In this document: positions 25,506 to 33,308 of the stretch, piece by piece | Numbering within the stretch: the first letter of the stretch is position 1 | Layout of the letters: every line of letters starts with the position of its first letter | Source: Coprovicinus avistercoris | Lineage (GTDB): Bacteria > Actinomycetota > Coriobacteriia > Coriobacteriales > Atopobiaceae | Assembly (NCBI GenBank): GCA_018714895.1 | Contig: DVMQ01000004.1 | Span: forward strand, 1-38,562 | Direction: 5' to 3' | Length of the DNA: 38,562 nucleotides | Position numbers and translations under genes: made by a program | The notes under the pieces: generated by a model | Seen by the model: only the letters and a program-made list of their open reading frames with translations | The model's database searches: none | Told to the model about the DNA's origin: nothing

Positions 25506-26933
25506 ATGGCCGAAAAAAGTGTGGTTGCTGCAGAGAAAGAAATTCCTGCTGATGCAACGATTCTTACGGCCGATATTGGCGGCTCAAAGTTCATGGTTGG
25601 CTTTGTTTCAGCTGCTGGAGAAGTGCTTTGTGTTGAGCGTTATGAATGGCTTAACCCCACCGCCGAAGAAATTCTCGATAAGGTGGAATCGGCACTTCGT
25701 GCTCAGCTTGAAGCCCACCCCGATTTGGCAGCTCGCGTTATTGCAGGAGGCCTCACTATTCCAGGTCTTGCCGAGCCAGTAAAAGGTGTGTGGCTGGATT
25801 CAGATTTCCCGCCCATTCGTGATCTGCATATTTGTGAGGAACTTTCTGAGCGACTTGGCATTCCATTTTATGGCGACAACGATGGAAACGCTTGTGTGTT
25901 GGCCGAGGGCTATTTTGGAAGTGCCCGCGGAGCAAGCGATTTTATCTATATAACCGTAAGCTCGGGTGTAGGTGGCGGCGCCTGTGTGGGCGGAGAGCTC
26001 TTCTATGGAGCTCACTGTGAATCAGGCGAAATTGGTCTGACCATCTGCGAGCAGGATGGACGTCCTTCTCGTTCTGGAAAACAGCATGGCCCACTTGAGA
26101 TGTATTGCTGCACAGAGGGTATGTCTCAAACATTCATAGAGCTTGGCGGTCCCAGTGAGGTTGATGGGCACGCGCCTGGCGGAAAAGAAATTGCTGCCTG
26201 TGCAGAAAAGGGCAATGAGGCTGCTTTGCGCACAATTGAGCTGGAGGGCAAGCGTTTAGGCCGCGCCATTGCCTGTGCCGATGCGTTGTTGGCGCCTGAA
26301 GTGGTGGTGCTGGGCGGCGGTATTTCACTCATGCTCGACCGCTTTGCACCGGCGCTCGAGGCCGAGCTCAAGCGTATTCGTCCGCAGGGCGGTCCACGTG
26401 TAGTGGCAAGTGAACTTGGTTATCAGGGGGCTTTCCTCGGTGCAGCGGCTTGTGGCCTGCGCGGAGCTCAGGGCTTCTCTCATCCTCTGGGTGCTGGCGG
26501 AGACGATGCCTGCGCGCTTGTCATTACAAGAGATGATAAGAACCGCGTGCGTTGCGAGCTTATTGCCGATGATAAACCGGTTGTGGGAGCTGATTGTGCC
26601 CGCGGTGGTGAATTGGGTGGCTACCTGGTTGCACAGGGTGTCGATGATGAAGGAAGCACGCTTGATGAGGTGTTTTCCGAGGTAGATATCGAAGCCCTTG
26701 TTGAATCTGCACAAGCAGGAGATGAGGGTGCTGCGGCACGCCTTGCAGCGCTTGGTGATACGCTCGGTCGTGCAGTTGCCTTTGCCAGCATGCTGTTTGA
26801 TCCGGGTACTATTCGTGTTGGGAATGGCCTCAGCCTTGCCCGCGATTTTATCGAGCAGTCTTTCGTTGAGGCTGTTGTGCGTGAGACATACTATCTTGCC
26901 GATACTATCCCTTACGTATTCACGTGGGAGTAA
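25506..26933 (+). CDS. ROK-family kinase with duplicated C-terminal half
   Basis: The protein is 475 residues against about 300-320 for normal ROK kinases. Residues 20-318 are a complete kinase: TADIGGSK (21-28), catalytic D126 in YGDNDGNACVLAE (D124-N125-D126), VSSGVGGGACVG, and VVVLGGGIS (266-274). The zinc ligands of the family are absent: GHI is E175-containing GEIG, and the Cys cluster is reduced to CC at 201-202. After residue 325 comes a second segment whose residues about 396-443 (SAQAGDEGAAARLAALGD, then LGRAVAFASMLFDPG and GNGLS) repeat 228-275 of the first part (ACAEKGNEAALRTIELEGKR, LGRAIACADALLAPE, GGGIS). The extra copy lacks the catalytic lobe and may be a regulatory or dimer-mimicking domain. 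It is coupled to the SIS gene before it. Confidence 0.82.
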   Translation: MAEKSVVAAEKEIPADATILTADIGGSKFMVGFVSAAGEVLCVERYEWLNPTAEEILDKVESALRAQLEAHPDLAARVIAGGLTIPGLAEPVKGVWLDSDFPPIRDLHICEELSERLGIPFYGDNDGNACVLAEGYFGSARGASDFIYITVSSGVGGGACVGGELFYGAHCESGEIGLTICEQDGRPSRSGKQHGPLEMYCCTEGMSQTFIELGGPSEVDGHAPGGKEIAACAEKGNEAALRTIELEGKRLGRAIACADALLAPEVVVLGGGISLMLDRFAPALEAELKRIRPQGGPRVVASELGYQGAFLGAAACGLRGAQGFSHPLGAGGDDACALVITRDDKNRVRCELIADDKPVVGADCARGGELGGYLVAQGVDDEGSTLDEVFSEVDIEALVESAQAGDEGAAARLAALGDTLGRAVAFASMLFDPGTIRVGNGLSLARDFIEQSFVEAVVRETYYLADTIPYVFTWE

Positions 26934-27203
26934 ACGGCAAACCGTCCGTCTGTTTATAGGGTTGCGAAAATCTGCCGTCTGCCGCTAAACAGATGACGTT
27001 TGCACTTTTTGAACGACCGTCCGCCGCTGAGCCTCAGGCTGAGCGGCGGGTAGGTGTTAGCGTAAAGATTGGCACACAAAAGTTTTTAAGTTGTTTGTTT
27101 TGCACTTCCTCAGCAAGCCGGTGCCTGCCGTCCTGCCAGGAGGCACCACCAGATATGTGTATCGGAGCCTGAGCTGCCGATACTTCGAAGGAAAGGAAGC
27201 TCA
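26934..27203 (+). other. Structured intergenic leader upstream of the lyase gene
   Basis: No gene is visible, but three foldable elements are. TCTGTTTA (26948-26955) can pair with TAAACAGA at about 26986-26993. The arms 27021-27033 and 27037-27049 form a 13-bp stem with one G/G mismatch and a 3-base loop, without a T-run. GGTGCCT (27120-27126) pairs with AGGCACC (27141-27147). These could be processing sites, an attenuator or a cis-regulatory RNA. I do not recognise a known riboswitch. Confidence 0.4.
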
Positions 27204-28160
27204 ATGAGCCACTTTATTACTGGTGTTGTTGTAGAAATTTGCACGCCTTTTGATGAGAAGGGCGAAATTGACTGGCAGTATCTGCGTGAGATGGTGCGCT
27301 GGCATGTGTCCTGTGGTGTAAGCGCTTTCTTTGTAAACGGCTATGCCGGTGAGTGCCATGAGCTCACCTTCGATGAGAAGCTGGCCGTCCTTAAAGCAGT
27401 GTATGAAGAGGTCCATGACGACGCTAAGATCATGGCATGCTCATTTGAGAATGACATCCGTGCAAACAAGCGCCTGATCGATGCCTACGAAGAGACTGGC
27501 ATGGCAGACTGCTATTGCATCACCGCTCCACCGTTCTTCAAGTATTCTCAGGCTGCACTCTATGACTGGGCTGCCGAGCTTATCGATTATGCAAAGCGTC
27601 CGGTCTATATTTACAACTGCGTTGAGCAGTCGGTTCTTTTTGCCCCCGACACCTTGGCTAAGCTCGTGGAGAATCATCCCAACCTGCGCGGCTTCAAGGA
27701 TGCTTCCACCAATGTTGTTAACTTCCAGCAGTGTGTACTGCGCATCGACCCCGAGAATTTTGACTTCCTCGGTGGCTGCGATGGCTTTGACGGCATCATG
27801 GTGCTTCTCGGCGCGGTCGGCTGCGTTTCATTCATGGCAGTCCCGTATCCGCGTGAGATGGTCGATATTGTCAACAAGGGTCTTGCAGGCGACTGGAAGG
27901 GTTGCATCGAGGCTCAGCAGAAAGTCCTGCGTATTCGCAACATCGTGAAGAAGACCCCCTTCAATGCTGGTTGGAACTGGGCTATGCGCTATGGCTTTGG
28001 CAAGGAGACCCGTTCACGCATGGGCGAAAAGCAGGATTGGGTGCCCTACGAGGTAAAGCTCGAGCTCGATGAGCTTATGCGTGAGCTTGGCTACGAAGGC
28101 CAGGACATTGAGCGCACTCCTCTGGATGACGAAATGGCCGGTATCACCGACTTCAGGTAA
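27204..28160 (+). CDS. DHDPS/N-acetylneuraminate lyase superfamily aldolase
   Basis: The protein is 318 residues with a class I aldolase TIM barrel. The Schiff-base lysine is K165 in GFKDAS, the catalytic tyrosine Y137 in YIYNC, and the carboxylate-binding loop GYAGE (46-50) replaces the usual G-T-T-G-E. The segment LGGCDGFDGIMVLLGAVGCVS (about 193-213) matches the family G-x-D pattern. The family makes or breaks C-C bonds next to a 2-keto acid, as in dihydrodipicolinate synthase, NanA or KDG aldolase. Gene order (aldolase, mutarotase-like, FrlC-like, PfkB) points to sugar-acid or ketosamine breakdown, not lysine synthesis. AAGGAAAGGAAG precedes the ATG. The substrate is unknown. Confidence 0.82.
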   Translation: MSHFITGVVVEICTPFDEKGEIDWQYLREMVRWHVSCGVSAFFVNGYAGECHELTFDEKLAVLKAVYEEVHDDAKIMACSFENDIRANKRLIDAYEETGMADCYCITAPPFFKYSQAALYDWAAELIDYAKRPVYIYNCVEQSVLFAPDTLAKLVENHPNLRGFKDASTNVVNFQQCVLRIDPENFDFLGGCDGFDGIMVLLGAVGCVSFMAVPYPREMVDIVNKGLAGDWKGCIEAQQKVLRIRNIVKKTPFNAGWNWAMRYGFGKETRSRMGEKQDWVPYEVKLELDELMRELGYEGQDIERTPLDDEMAGITDFR

Positions 28161-28203
28161 TCCAGCTGCGGCAATTGCTGCACTACAGGAGAGGAGTAAG
28201 TTC

Positions 28204-29298
28204 ATGGAATTTACCCGCGTGGCTGTTCGTCCAGATTTCTTTGCTGATCGTCCGCTTGATTTGGTTTCTTCAGGTGAGCTTTCTGCTCGTGCATTTCGTT
28301 ATGAGACGGGCGTAGCTGGCCTTGAGATATCGAATAGCCGTTCGAGCATGGTGGTTCTTCCCTATATGGGCATGCAGGTGTGGTTTGTAACATTCGATGG
28401 CAAGGTGCTTTCCCAGAAGTCGATGTTCGACATGCCGCAGGACACCACCAAGTTTGGTGATAATTACGGTGGCTTCCTCTACCACTGCGGCCTTAACAAC
28501 ATTAATGGCCCCGCTGACGGCGAAGCAGATTACCCCATGCATGATGTTCTTCCCTTTGCACGTTATCGCGATGTCTATGTAGGTGTGGGGGAGAATGAGT
28601 GCGGTCGCTATCTTGCAGTGGGTGGCACCTTCGTGTTCCGCAACAGCCAGGAGCTCCATTGGGCATACAGCCCTGAGCTGCGCCTTTATGAGGGCAAGGC
28701 AATGGTGGAAATGGTTGCCGATATTGAGAACCGCCGCACACATCCGTTGGAGTACCTGTGGATGTGCCATATGAATTGGCGCGGTCTTGATGGCTCGCAT
28801 TTTGTACAGACCTGCCCAATTGACGATGAACACGTTCAGGTTGTTCCTACTGAGCTGGGCGATGACTCGCCGAGAGCTGTGGCTATTCGCGAGTTGAGTG
28901 AGCGCCTTGTGGCAGATCCATCGCTTGCCAATTCGCTTGATGAGACGCTGGCTACCGTGGATCCAGAGCTCTGCATTAACTATCGCTATCTCGCCGACGA
29001 GGATGGCTGGGCTCATGCTATGCAGGTTACCCCTGAAGGCGATGCTTGCTATGTAGGCTGGGATACCGCACGTGCACCGTATGCACTGCGTTGGTTCTGC
29101 CGTACTGGTGACGAAGATGGTGTTGGCATTGCACTTCCTTCGACGGGCACCTGCCACTCAACAACCTATCAGCGCGAGCATGGTCACTTTAATACCTTGG
29201 AGCCGGGTGGCCACGATCGTATGAACTGGTGGTTTGGACATCTTGATGCGGATGAGGCTTCCGCTATGGCAGCAAAGATTGAAAAGGTTCTTGCATAA
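28204..29298 (+). CDS. DUF4432/aldose 1-epimerase-like protein
   Basis: The protein is 364 residues with the look of the galactose-mutarotase-like beta-sandwich superfamily (DUF4432 group): LVLPYMGMQVW-like strands, GGFLYHCGLNNINGP, a central LEYLWMCHMNWRG and the C-terminal STGTCHSTTYQREHG. The conserved histidines H98, H177 and others near the C-terminus could form the sugar site. ATG 28204 is chosen for the strong AGGAGAGGAG upstream, although the frame is open earlier inside the lyase gene. It lies in an operon between the lyase and the FrlC-like epimerase. A mutarotase for the anomers of the ketosamine or aldose is the simplest idea, not proven. Confidence 0.72.
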   Translation: MEFTRVAVRPDFFADRPLDLVSSGELSARAFRYETGVAGLEISNSRSSMVVLPYMGMQVWFVTFDGKVLSQKSMFDMPQDTTKFGDNYGGFLYHCGLNNINGPADGEADYPMHDVLPFARYRDVYVGVGENECGRYLAVGGTFVFRNSQELHWAYSPELRLYEGKAMVEMVADIENRRTHPLEYLWMCHMNWRGLDGSHFVQTCPIDDEHVQVVPTELGDDSPRAVAIRELSERLVADPSLANSLDETLATVDPELCINYRYLADEDGWAHAMQVTPEGDACYVGWDTARAPYALRWFCRTGDEDGVGIALPSTGTCHSTTYQREHGHFNTLEPGGHDRMNWWFGHLDADEASAMAAKIEKVLA

Positions 29299-29336
29299 CT
29301 GAGTGTTGGAACGAGTTGCAACAACGGGAGGTTTTT

Positions 29337-30173
29337 ATGTCAATGAAGGTCTCGCTTTTCTCTACAGGTTTTGAGAATTATCCTCTGGAGCACACATTTA
29401 GCATTGCTGCTGAGTGTGGCTATGATGGCGTAGATGTGGGTGGCTTCCGTCCCCATGCTTTCGCCCCTGATGTCTTGGGCGGCGTCAACGGTGGCGCAGA
29501 GGCAATTTTGGGCTATGTCCAGAAATATCAGATGCCTATCGTAAGCTACGTACCGGCCAACATTGGCTATCCGTATAGCTTTACATTCCGTGAGCCCGAG
29601 CTCAATGAGATCAGCATGGAGTACTATCTCTCGACGCTGGATGCAGCAGCTGCTATTGAGGCTCCACTGGTAATGTATGCCATTAACCCCATTGGCTTTG
29701 GCATTGATCGCGAGTATCTCAAGCGTCAGGTTGTTGAGGATCTCAAGCGTCTTTCCGATCGCGCTGCACAGCTCAATCAGAAGATCATTCTTGAGCCAGT
29801 TACACCGTTTGAGGGCAAGCTCTGCGTAAGCTCAGATGACTGCAAGTACTATCTCGACGAGGTCGACAATGACGCTCTGGAGATCTGCCTGGATCTCGCT
29901 GCGCCGTTTACCTGCGGTGAGCCTATCGCCGAGTACTGGGAGAAGATGCCCGGTAAGGTGCGCGAGATTCACTTTGTAGACTGCACCGCCGATTGCGAGG
30001 ATCACCTTATTCCTGGCGATGGTGAGATGGATTGGCCGCGCATTGTGGACTACCTCAAGAGCGTTGAGTATGACGGCTATCTTGCTCTTGAGCTGTTCTC
30101 TCGTTATGGCAATGAGCCGGACTTCTCGGCACGTCGCGGCATCGAAGTTATTCGCGACATGATTAGCGACTAG
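29337..30173 (+). CDS. Fructosamine 3-epimerase, FrlC-like (closer copy)
   Basis: The 278 residues align over their whole length with E. coli FrlC as I recall it, for example YPLEHTFSIAAECGYDGVDV, FRPHAFAPD, YQMPIVSYVPANIGYPYSF, LEPVTPFEGKL and PGDGEMDWPRIVDYL. The metal ligands are E153, D186, H212 and E252. FrlC interconverts psicoselysine and fructoselysine by C3 epimerisation. Compared with the copy at 12211, this one keeps the R-P-H-A-F-A-P-D motif of FrlC and is the better orthologue candidate. GGGAGG lies 5 bases before ATG 29337. It is followed after 14 bases by the second PfkB kinase, the same epimerase-kinase adjacency as frlC-frlD. Confidence 0.85.
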   Translation: MSMKVSLFSTGFENYPLEHTFSIAAECGYDGVDVGGFRPHAFAPDVLGGVNGGAEAILGYVQKYQMPIVSYVPANIGYPYSFTFREPELNEISMEYYLSTLDAAAAIEAPLVMYAINPIGFGIDREYLKRQVVEDLKRLSDRAAQLNQKIILEPVTPFEGKLCVSSDDCKYYLDEVDNDALEICLDLAAPFTCGEPIAEYWEKMPGKVREIHFVDCTADCEDHLIPGDGEMDWPRIVDYLKSVEYDGYLALELFSRYGNEPDFSARRGIEVIRDMISD

Positions 30174-30187
30174 GGGAGGAAGACATC

Positions 30188-31147
30188 ATGGGTAAGAATG
30201 GACCGATTGACGTTATTGTTATGAACTCCCACGGCGTAGGCCAGGTATGCTACGTGCATCGTCTTCCTCGCCGCGGTGAGACTATGGAAGCTTGGGACTG
30301 GCATGTTGAGGAAGATGGCGGCAAGGGCGCAACCGTTTCTGTTGCTATGGGTCGTCTTGGTGTGAGCGTTGGTTATATCGGCAAGGTGGGATATGACCCC
30401 TGGGGCGATATGGGTGACGAGTGGATGAGCGCTGCTGGCGTGGACACCACCTACATGTATCGTGACCACTCCGTTTCTACGGGCACCGGTCTTATCATGA
30501 TCGACGATGATGGTCTCAACACTATTGTTGACGGCGATTCTGCGTGCAAGGCTTTGACGCATGAGGAAGTTCATGACGCTATTGAGGCAATGAAGGAAGC
30601 CAAGGTGTTTGTCACCGGCTTTGGTATGCCGTATAAGATCGCTCTTGATGGCGCCAAGATTGCCAAAGAAGAGTTTGGCATGACGACACTGTGCAATGCT
30701 TCGCCGCTGCCCAGTGAGCCCATGGGTGATCTCTCTTATCTGGACTTCCTGGTGGTAAACGATGTTGAGGCTCGCGTTCTGTGCGGTCTTCCCGAGGATT
30801 CCGATGAGGAGTGGGAGAAGATTTGCCGTCAGATCGTTGCCGATCATGGCTGCCATGGCGTCATTATGACCTGCGGCGATGAGGGTTCTGCCATTCTTGA
30901 TGGTGACGAGTTCTTTACCGTTGCTGCAACTCCGGTGAAGGCTATCTACACCATTGGTGCAGGCGATGGCTATTTGGCTGCTGTTGCTGCCAACCTTGCT
31001 TGGGGTAAGACCCTGCAGGAGGCTTGCGAGTGGGCAAGCAAGTATGCTGCATTCAAGGTTACGCGCGAGGGCACGATGACCACTCGTCCGGGCGAGGGCT
31101 ATCCGTTTATGCCTGAGGTAGAGGAGTTCATGGCTGGTCTGGAGTAA
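30188..31147 (+). CDS. PfkB/ribokinase-family sugar kinase (second copy), FrlD-like role
   Basis: The protein is 319 residues. It has signature 1 GGKGATVSVAMGRLG (44-58) and signature 2 TIGAGDGY with catalytic D260. It shares with the copy at 17305 the unusual opening VIVMNSHGVGQVCYVH, the IGKVGYDPWGDMGDEWM segment, ASPLPSEPMGDLSYLD and the GDEGS/WGKTLQEA blocks, so the two are clear paralogues. In the first signature the usual N-V-A is T-V-S-V-A, which may alter substrate contacts. GGGGAGGAAG precedes the ATG. It is last in the 24393-31147 unit and is followed by a terminator. Phosphorylation of a ketosamine at C6 is the inferred reaction. Confidence 0.85.
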   Translation: MGKNGPIDVIVMNSHGVGQVCYVHRLPRRGETMEAWDWHVEEDGGKGATVSVAMGRLGVSVGYIGKVGYDPWGDMGDEWMSAAGVDTTYMYRDHSVSTGTGLIMIDDDGLNTIVDGDSACKALTHEEVHDAIEAMKEAKVFVTGFGMPYKIALDGAKIAKEEFGMTTLCNASPLPSEPMGDLSYLDFLVVNDVEARVLCGLPEDSDEEWEKICRQIVADHGCHGVIMTCGDEGSAILDGDEFFTVAATPVKAIYTIGAGDGYLAAVAANLAWGKTLQEACEWASKYAAFKVTREGTMTTRPGEGYPFMPEVEEFMAGLE

Positions 31148-31176
31148 GACGAGCTCTTAAGTGCTGGTTTGTGGGG

Positions 31177-31213
31177 CCACGGAGACCAAGGGGTTTCCGT
31201 GGTTCTTTTTTTG
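31177..31213 (+). terminator. Terminator of the second rightward fructosamine unit
   Basis: CCACGGA (31177-31183) pairs with TCCGTGG (31196-31202), with extra G-U pairs outside, and is followed by TTCTTTTTTT. Confidence 0.8.
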
Positions 31214-31493
31214 TTTGCGCGGCCTCTTGTGTGCAAGTCCTTGCTGGAGTGGCTGTCTAACGGATTAATTTATGTCCGACCCTCTTGGTATGGTTTTTGA
31301 TATCAAGATACGCTGCCAGGGGTGAAATGATGCTTCTTGAGAAAATGGAAATAATCCGCGACGCGACGGAATGTCTGCAAACAGCCCAATCTTAGTACGG
31401 TATTCCCATCACGTCGACAATTGCATTTGAGAAAAGAAGTGATAGTGGGCATACAATTTCATCCAAAGTATGACTATGTGATAAGAGGTTGCT
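31214..31493 (+). other. Boundary region with a 22-codon ORF
   Basis: Base composition drops here towards AT-rich. The only coding hint is ATG 31327 to a stop at 31395 (MMLLEKMEIIRDATECLQTA plus two residues) behind AGGGGTGAA. It looks like the stump of a decayed gene. A TTGAGA box near 31425 and TACAAT near 31453 could drive the antitoxin fragment that follows. Confidence 0.3.
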
Positions 31494-31640
31494 ATGGCTA
31501 CTGCCGCTGCATCCAAATCTATCTTTGTTAAACTCCGCAAAGACGAAAAGAACTGTTTCATTGTTATTTGTGACGAGATTGGTACTTCTCCGAGTAATAC
31601 TATTCGCATGTTTGATTCACAACAGGCGGCCAAACTGTAA
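31494..31640 (+). pseudogene. RelB/DinJ-type antitoxin fragment
   Basis: The 48-residue product starts MATAAASKSIFVKLRKDEKN and continues with CDEIGTSPSNTIRMF, the ribbon-helix-helix of RelB/DinJ antitoxins (beta strand, then helix-turn-helix with the conserved S-P-S-x-x-I-R-M-F). After F40 the sequence diverges (DSQQAAKL) and stops, so the C-terminal toxin-neutralising tail is missing. No RelE/YafQ-like toxin follows. AAGAGG precedes the ATG. It is probably a broken toxin-antitoxin locus, although the DNA-binding half might still be made. Confidence 0.6.
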
Positions 31641-31920
31641 ATCTCGAAGTACTAGCGAATGATGCATTCGGGGATAGTGGACTCCCTGCAGGCTCAATAT
31701 TTTCCTTTGGGTTTTCGAATGAGGTTATACTTATAACTGTGGGATATCCAGAGAATTGCGCTCGTCGCAATAGCGATAAGTATATTTTTATTTACTTCTC
31801 TAGACCTTCATAGTGTTATACCTCACAAAAATGTGAATTCAAGATGAAATTGAAGACATCACAATAATGTAATGTAATTATGGGGATGAGAAAAACTGAA
31901 AGATATCGGGAGGAGATCCT
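31641..31920 (+). other. AT-rich spacer before the XRE regulator
   Basis: I see no gene. The sequence contains AT-rich stretches suited to promoters but no clear -35/-10 pair, and it ends with GGGAGGAG, the ribosome site of the XRE gene. Confidence 0.3.
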
Positions 31921-32463
31921 ATGGATGATTTAGACAAGCGTCTTATGGGCAATCGAATTCGAAAGCTTCGAGAGCGAAGAGGAATGACGCAAAAGGAATT
32001 GGCAGAAGCCTGTGGGATAGGGGAGTCTGCACTGAGGAGTTACGAGCTCGGCGCGAGATATCCAAAAGACAGGGTTCTCGATAAGCTTGCCAAAGTATTG
32101 AGGGTGAGACCAGAGATTTTCGAGGTTTATGGCATTGATACGGAACTGCAGCTTGTCCACGCTTTGTTCAATTTCGAGGACAGATTCAAACTGGAACCGG
32201 GGTCGCAGGGGTGTCCAGTAATCGGGGTGGGAGGCAGCGGTATGCTTCGCAAGGCCCTTTCAGACTGGAGTAAGAAACATCAACAACTGATCGATGGAGA
32301 GATAACTCAAGAAGAGTATCAGGATTGGAAGGACACTTATAATCCGACCATTTTGATGAATTCATTTGGTCAAGAGGTGGAGGATCCATACACTGGCAAA
32401 AAGCTTGTTGGAGAAGAGCGTGAAGGAGCTGTGCATGCTGTTAAGTTGCATGAACAGCTCTGA
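31921..32463 (+). CDS. XRE-family helix-turn-helix regulator
   Basis: The protein is 180 residues. Residues 10-68 are a Cro/cI-type HTH (IRKLRERRGMTQKELAEACG, IGESALRSYELGARYPK, VLDKLAKVLRV). The C-terminal part (about 75-180) is a charged helical domain with GVGGSGMLRKALSDW that I cannot name; it may oligomerise or sense a ligand. GGGAGGAG lies 6 bases before the ATG. It opens the accessory region that holds the methylase-ATPase pair, so it may control that island, perhaps through the palindrome at 32848-32863. A metabolic role for the neighbouring fructosamine genes is less likely because of the intervening terminator and base change. Confidence 0.8.
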   Translation: MDDLDKRLMGNRIRKLRERRGMTQKELAEACGIGESALRSYELGARYPKDRVLDKLAKVLRVRPEIFEVYGIDTELQLVHALFNFEDRFKLEPGSQGCPVIGVGGSGMLRKALSDWSKKHQQLIDGEITQEEYQDWKDTYNPTILMNSFGQEVEDPYTGKKLVGEEREGAVHAVKLHEQL

Positions 32464-33308
32464 GGAATGAGAAGTCTGTTCTGCCTGCCTTGCTCGAAGG
32501 GGTGGGGCAGGAACCCTTAGATACTGTAAGAAAGAGGACTTAGAAGCAGTTGCAGGGCTTTTCTCATATATCTTTGGTAGTGACTCATCCGTTTTTGTAT
32601 TGCTTTGGATTGTTGATAAAGTAGGTTGCTATTTCCTATATCTCTTCATTGTTGAGGGAGATGACTATTGTGGTGTCACAATGTCTGCAAATCCAGTTTA
32701 ATGTTCCGCTTGAAGAGTAAAAAAGAAATCAAACCTCTATATCACGAACTTTCATCTTGAATCGCATATGAGGTCAGCATAAAAGATGGTGTTTTTTTTT
32801 CGTGGAAAGAAATTGGTTAATATCGAACTATAGTCCAAGTTTTCGAATGTTCAAGTTTGAACACCCAACTGAGGTCTTGTTTATTATAGGCAGTCTTATA
32901 CTACCGACTGCATTTCATTCTTTTCCTGAAAACTACTGCTTCTTTGAATCTGATATACGGTCATTTGATGACAAAGCTTGACAGACTATAAGGCTCAGTT
33001 TCGGCAGCAATATCTCATCCCCTTTCGGATGTAGCCGTAGGCTACCAAATGAATCAATAAGGTATGGAGAGGCACTGCGTGGGCAAAACGAAAACAACCT
33101 TATAATTAATAAAGAGTATGACTGCGGACAAAAAAGAAGTGTTTCATAAGCCTATCTACGATGCAAGTACGATGGACACAGCAAAAGCGCGATAGTCTAC
33201 TTTCTTATTGAGATGGAGGATGATGGATTCCTGAGGTTCATTTTGATAGTCGGTACAGCCCACATGATGCCAATTCAAACGAACCTTGAGGATGACATCT
33301 AGTAATGA
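32464..33308. other. Gene-poor AT-rich region
   Basis: I find no intact gene in these 845 bases. Visible items are a run of nine T at 32792-32800, the inverted repeat at 32848-32863, and a small hairpin (GCAGTC 32890-32895 with GACTGC 32906-32911) next to AT-rich promoter-like sequence. Broken frames at 33150-33300 (for example MEDDGFLRFILIVGTAH and PEVHFDSRYSPHDANSNEP in different frames) may be parts of the decayed gene that continues at 33309. Confidence 0.35.
32848..32863. promoter_or_regulatory. Perfect palindrome, candidate XRE operator
   Basis: TGTTCAA-GT-TTGAACA is a 7-bp inverted repeat with a 2-base centre, the shape of a Cro/cI-type operator. It lies between the XRE gene and the methylase-ATPase operon. 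No second copy is evident in the window. Confidence 0.35.

Noticed and set aside
27204..28160. Calling the lyase dapA
   Set aside because: The operon context is sugar or ketosamine catabolism and the G-T-T-G-E loop is altered, so lysine biosynthesis is not supported.
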